From the NCBI GenBank assembly GCA_029287965.1, contig JARFQC010000047.1, positions 1 through 15,760 on the forward strand: a stretch of DNA of 15,760 bases. Direction: 5' to 3'. This document shows, piece by piece, positions 13,413 to 15,760 of this stretch. The notes beneath the pieces are model-generated. The model ran no database searches. It was not told the origin of the DNA and saw only the letters and a program-made list of their open reading frames with translations. The position numbers and the translations under genes were made by a program. The stretch comes from Arenicellales bacterium. GTDB lineage: Bacteria > Pseudomonadota > Gammaproteobacteria > BMS3Bbin11. Position 1 is the stretch's first letter; each line of letters opens with the position of its first letter.

Positions 13413-14295
13413 TAGCAAACGAATAGGAGTCGTCGGTATACCTGGCAAGTGGTCCACGGAGGTGCTTGCCGATGCCGTTGCGGCAGCAACCGGAACCAGG
13501 CTGGTCATTGACATGGCCGATGTCGTGCTGGATCTCGAGAGCGGCAGCCTGCTGTACGAGGGAACAAACCTGTGTGAGTTCGACGGCCTCATTGTCAAGA
13601 AGATCAGCAGCACATACAGCCCTGACACGCTCGACAGGCTGGAGATGCTGCGCGTTGCCGAAGCGGCCGGCGTGATGGTTTTCAGCCCGGCAGAGAGCAT
13701 GCTGCGCCTGATCGACCGGCTCGCCTGCACCGTTACCCTGCGAAACGGTGACGTGCCCATGCCGGCGACCCGGGTCACCGAGGACGCCGCTGCTGCATGG
13801 TCGGCTGTCGAAGCATTCGGTGATGCGGTGTTCAAGCCGCTGTACTCGACCAAGGCACGCGGCATGACAGTCATCAGCACCGCCGATGGCAGGGATGCCG
13901 CTATGCAGGCCATCGAGGCTTTCCGTGCTGACAATCCGGTCATGTACATACAGGAAAAACTGGCCTTGCCGGGGCGTGACCTCGGCATGGTATTCCTCGG
14001 TGGTGAATATCTCGGCTGCTATGCACGCGTTGGTAAAGGCGATGCATGGAATACGACTATCCATAGCGGCGGTCATTACGAAGCTGCCGATCCGCCTGAA
14101 GAAGTCATCGCATTGGCTAGCCATGCCCAGTCACTGTTCGACCTGGACTTCACCACCGTGGACGTCGCCGAGACGGAGCAGGGCGCTGTGGTCTTCGAGG
14201 TATCTGCTTTCGGCGGCTTCCGTGGCGCTAAAGAGGGCATGGGTATCGATGTAGCTGAACGTTACGTCGCCTATGCACTGGAATGCCTGCGTTGA
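13405..14295 (+). CDS. ATP-grasp enzyme, GAK-system type
   Basis: 296 residues with RimK/glutathione-synthetase-like ATP-grasp layout. N-terminal domain about 1-100 (RIGVVGIPGKWSTE ... GLIVKKISSTYSPD). Middle and ATP lobe: VFKPLYSTKARGM with Lys144, and YIQEKLALPGRDLGMVFLGG with Glu184 and Asp192. Metal site: VVFEVSAFGGFRG, where the usual E-x-N pair reads E265-V-S267. These enzymes activate a carboxylate with ATP and join it to an amine or thiol, though some act as kinases; the substrate is unknown. I recall the pairing of such an enzyme with an HprK-related kinase from database family names (GAK, grasp and kinase), not from experiments. Good ribosome site (AAGGAAC). Overlaps both neighbours. 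Confidence 0.85.
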   Translation: MPDSKRIGVVGIPGKWSTEVLADAVAAATGTRLVIDMADVVLDLESGSLLYEGTNLCEFDGLIVKKISSTYSPDTLDRLEMLRVAEAAGVMVFSPAESMLRLIDRLACTVTLRNGDVPMPATRVTEDAAAAWSAVEAFGDAVFKPLYSTKARGMTVISTADGRDAAMQAIEAFRADNPVMYIQEKLALPGRDLGMVFLGGEYLGCYARVGKGDAWNTTIHSGGHYEAADPPEEVIALASHAQSLFDLDFTTVDVAETEQGAVVFEVSAFGGFRGAKEGMGIDVAERYVAYALECLR

Positions 14296-15395
14296 ACCCC
14301 GGTGCGATGACTGTTGATGGCGCAGCGGCCTTGCTTCAACAGGATGCGGTGCTGCAGCAAGGCAGCGTCGGCCTGAGGCTGCCGGGCTGCGAACTGGCGA
14401 TACGCTCGAATTCGGGTCAGCTGCTAGATCGACTACGGGATTATTACCGCCATGTCATCGCCCCGGTTTCCGCCGCAGCCCTGGAGGTCATCGCGATAGA
14501 ACGTGATGAACCCGACCTCGATATAACCTGGACGGACTGGAGCCGGGAACCCGGCAAGACCGGGCGCAAGGACAGCTATCACGATATCGACGGCGGGCGA
14601 CTGGTGCGCAAGGTCCGAACCGGCATGGTATTTCTGCAAAGCGCGGATCAGCGCATCGCAGCCGGCGCCTGTTTGCGCTACGACAATCAGCTGATCAATT
14701 TCATCGCATCGCAGTACATGAACCTGTTGCAGCAGCAGGGCTGGTTGATCTGCCATGCGTCGGGGCTGGTCACGAACGGGCGGTGCCTGGCCATGGCCGG
14801 ACTGTCAGGCGGCGGCAAGTCTACCCTGATGCTGCACATGATGGATGACGAGGCAATGACATTCCTGACCAATGACCGCCTGTTCGTCAAGCGAACGGGC
14901 GACCGGGTGAAGGCGCGTGGCATACCCAAATTGCCGCGTATCAATCCCGGTACGATCGTGCACAATCCGCGCCTGCAGCCCATGATAGAAGCAGGCCGCC
15001 GGGCGCAGCTGCTTGATCTGCCGGTCGAGGAATTGTGGCACCTGGAGGAGAAGTTCGACGTCGACATCGAACAGCTCTACGGAAAGGGCAGGATTACACA
15101 CGAGGCCGGACTGGGCGGTTTTCTGATCTTGGACTGGTCGCGTGACAGCAGCGAGGCACTTTCGCTTGAGCAGGCAGACCTCGCGAGCCAGCCGGAATTA
15201 CTCACAGCCATCATGAAGTCGCCCGGACCGTTTTACCAGTATGCCGACGGGCGTTTTTACCAGGATCATACTGCAATGGATCCACAGGACTATATCGAAG
15301 CGCTCCGTGGCGTTGACATCTACGTAGCACGCGGCAGGATCGATTTCGCAGCACTGGCAGAGCGGTGCAAGCTCTTGCCCGCATGGGGCGGTTGA
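14283..15395 (+). CDS. HprK-related P-loop kinase (HprK-related kinase B type)
   Basis: 370 residues. The C-terminal half resembles the HPr kinase/phosphorylase fold: WLICHASGLVTNGRCLAMAG followed by the Walker A loop GLSGGGKST (173-181, Lys179), then FLTNDRLFV with Asp198 as metal ligand candidate. True HprK reads GDSGIGKSE, so two positions differ and the target is probably not classical HPr. The N-terminal half (1-150), with its TWTDW and SYHDIDGGRLVRKVRTG segments, is the variable domain. No HPr or PTS gene is visible. The ATG at 14283 overlaps the ATP-grasp gene by 13 bp; ATG 14307 is an alternative. The stop shares one base with the SixA-like start. Confidence 0.85.
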   Translation: MPALNPGAMTVDGAAALLQQDAVLQQGSVGLRLPGCELAIRSNSGQLLDRLRDYYRHVIAPVSAAALEVIAIERDEPDLDITWTDWSREPGKTGRKDSYHDIDGGRLVRKVRTGMVFLQSADQRIAAGACLRYDNQLINFIASQYMNLLQQQGWLICHASGLVTNGRCLAMAGLSGGGKSTLMLHMMDDEAMTFLTNDRLFVKRTGDRVKARGIPKLPRINPGTIVHNPRLQPMIEAGRRAQLLDLPVEELWHLEEKFDVDIEQLYGKGRITHEAGLGGFLILDWSRDSSEALSLEQADLASQPELLTAIMKSPGPFYQYADGRFYQDHTAMDPQDYIEALRGVDIYVARGRIDFAALAERCKLLPAWGG

Positions 15396-15760
15396 TGCCT
15401 AGAGATATCCTCCTCATGCGCCACGGCAAGGCGCGTAGCAAGGCTGACTCCGATTTCCATCGTCCACTCAAGAACCGGGGCAAACGGGCCGCGCAGCGCA
15501 TGGGTGCATGGCTGGCGGGACAGGATCTGCTACCCGATATTATTCTCACTTCCCCGGCAGTGCGTGCGCGGGAAACGGCACACAAGGCCTGCAAGGCAAT
15601 GGGGCTGACTACCGAGCGTATTCGAGAGGAACCGCTGATCTACCTGGGCAATGTCAATTCATTGTTTACCGTACTCGGCAGCTGCCCGGCTGACGCTCAA
15701 CGGGTGCTGCTGGTGGGCCATAACCCCGGCCTCGAGGCCCTGCTTTGTCAGCTGGTGATG
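15395..15760 (+). CDS. sixA: SixA-like phosphohistidine phosphatase, partial
   Basis: 122 residues before the window ends. Histidine-phosphatase superfamily: MPRDILLMRHGKA with Arg9-His10-Gly11, where His10 takes the phosphate. DFHRPLKNRG, LTSPAVRARETA and LLVGHNPGLE (His109, second catalytic histidine) follow in SixA order. SixA in E. coli removes phosphate from histidine of phosphotransfer proteins, including the nitrogen PTS. The ATG overlaps the HprK-like stop (TGATG at 15393-15397), so a phosphohistidine phosphatase is co-translated with two kinase-fold proteins and an ATP-grasp enzyme. About 30-40 residues are expected beyond the edge. Confidence 0.9.
   Translation, partial: MPRDILLMRHGKARSKADSDFHRPLKNRGKRAAQRMGAWLAGQDLLPDIILTSPAVRARETAHKACKAMGLTTERIREEPLIYLGNVNSLFTVLGSCPADAQRVLLVGHNPGLEALLCQLVM

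Noticed and set aside
1..15760. CRISPR arrays, tRNA, rRNA, integrase or prophage genes
   Set aside because: I looked for regularly spaced repeats, tRNA-like cloverleaf segments, and recombinase or phage-like proteins and saw none.

Overview
The window looks like chromosomal DNA of a moderately GC-rich gammaproteobacterium. HemF, the YpfJ-type metallopeptidase, PhoB and PhoR follow the E. coli proteins closely along their length. I cannot name a genus; a Chromatiales/Ectothiorhodospiraceae-like sulfur or sediment bacterium is only a guess.

Layout. (1) 1-205: start of a small unknown minus-strand gene behind a near-consensus sigma-54 promoter. (2) 407-824: two SLC13-type permease C-termini placed back to back, a scar of two gene remnants. 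(3) 877-1122: a dispersed-repeat hairpin and a 150-bp MITE-like element with matching ends and TTAA flanks, just before hemF. (4) 1141-2924: hemF and a ypfJ-like metallopeptidase gene, overlapping by 4 bp. (5) 2961-5565: a Pho-box-like site, phoB, an unusual 532-bp gap, and phoR. (6) 5768-6580, minus strand: an exported glutamine cyclotransferase. (7) 6640-8277: a possible small ORF, then a short-form 6-phosphogluconate dehydrogenase gene overlapping a HIT-family gene by 1 bp. (8) 8369-10399: an arsenic cluster with a palindromic operator candidate, arsR, a thioredoxin-type arsC and an ACR3 arsenite efflux gene. (9) 10661-11236: a protein with a long Lys/Ala tail. (10) 11302-15760 (runs off the end): Nudix hydrolase, PhoU-like/APH-like kinase fusion, ATP-grasp enzyme, HprK-related kinase and SixA-like phosphohistidine phosphatase, each gene overlapping the next.

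The last block is the most interesting part. The ATP-grasp plus HprK-related kinase pair matches what protein-family databases have named the GAK (grasp-and-kinase) system, whose biochemistry is, as far as I know, undescribed. Here it is translationally coupled to a second kinase-fold protein carrying a PhoU-like domain, to a phosphohistidine phosphatase and to a Nudix enzyme. That makes a plausible phosphate or phosphoryl-transfer control module. The upstream poly-lysine protein and the PhoB/PhoR locus in the same window allow, but do not prove, a link to phosphate or polyphosphate physiology.

Repeats: members of a hairpin family (core CGTCATTCCGG ... CCGGAATCCAG) occur at 877-904, 10424-10452 and, diverged, at 4094-4130.
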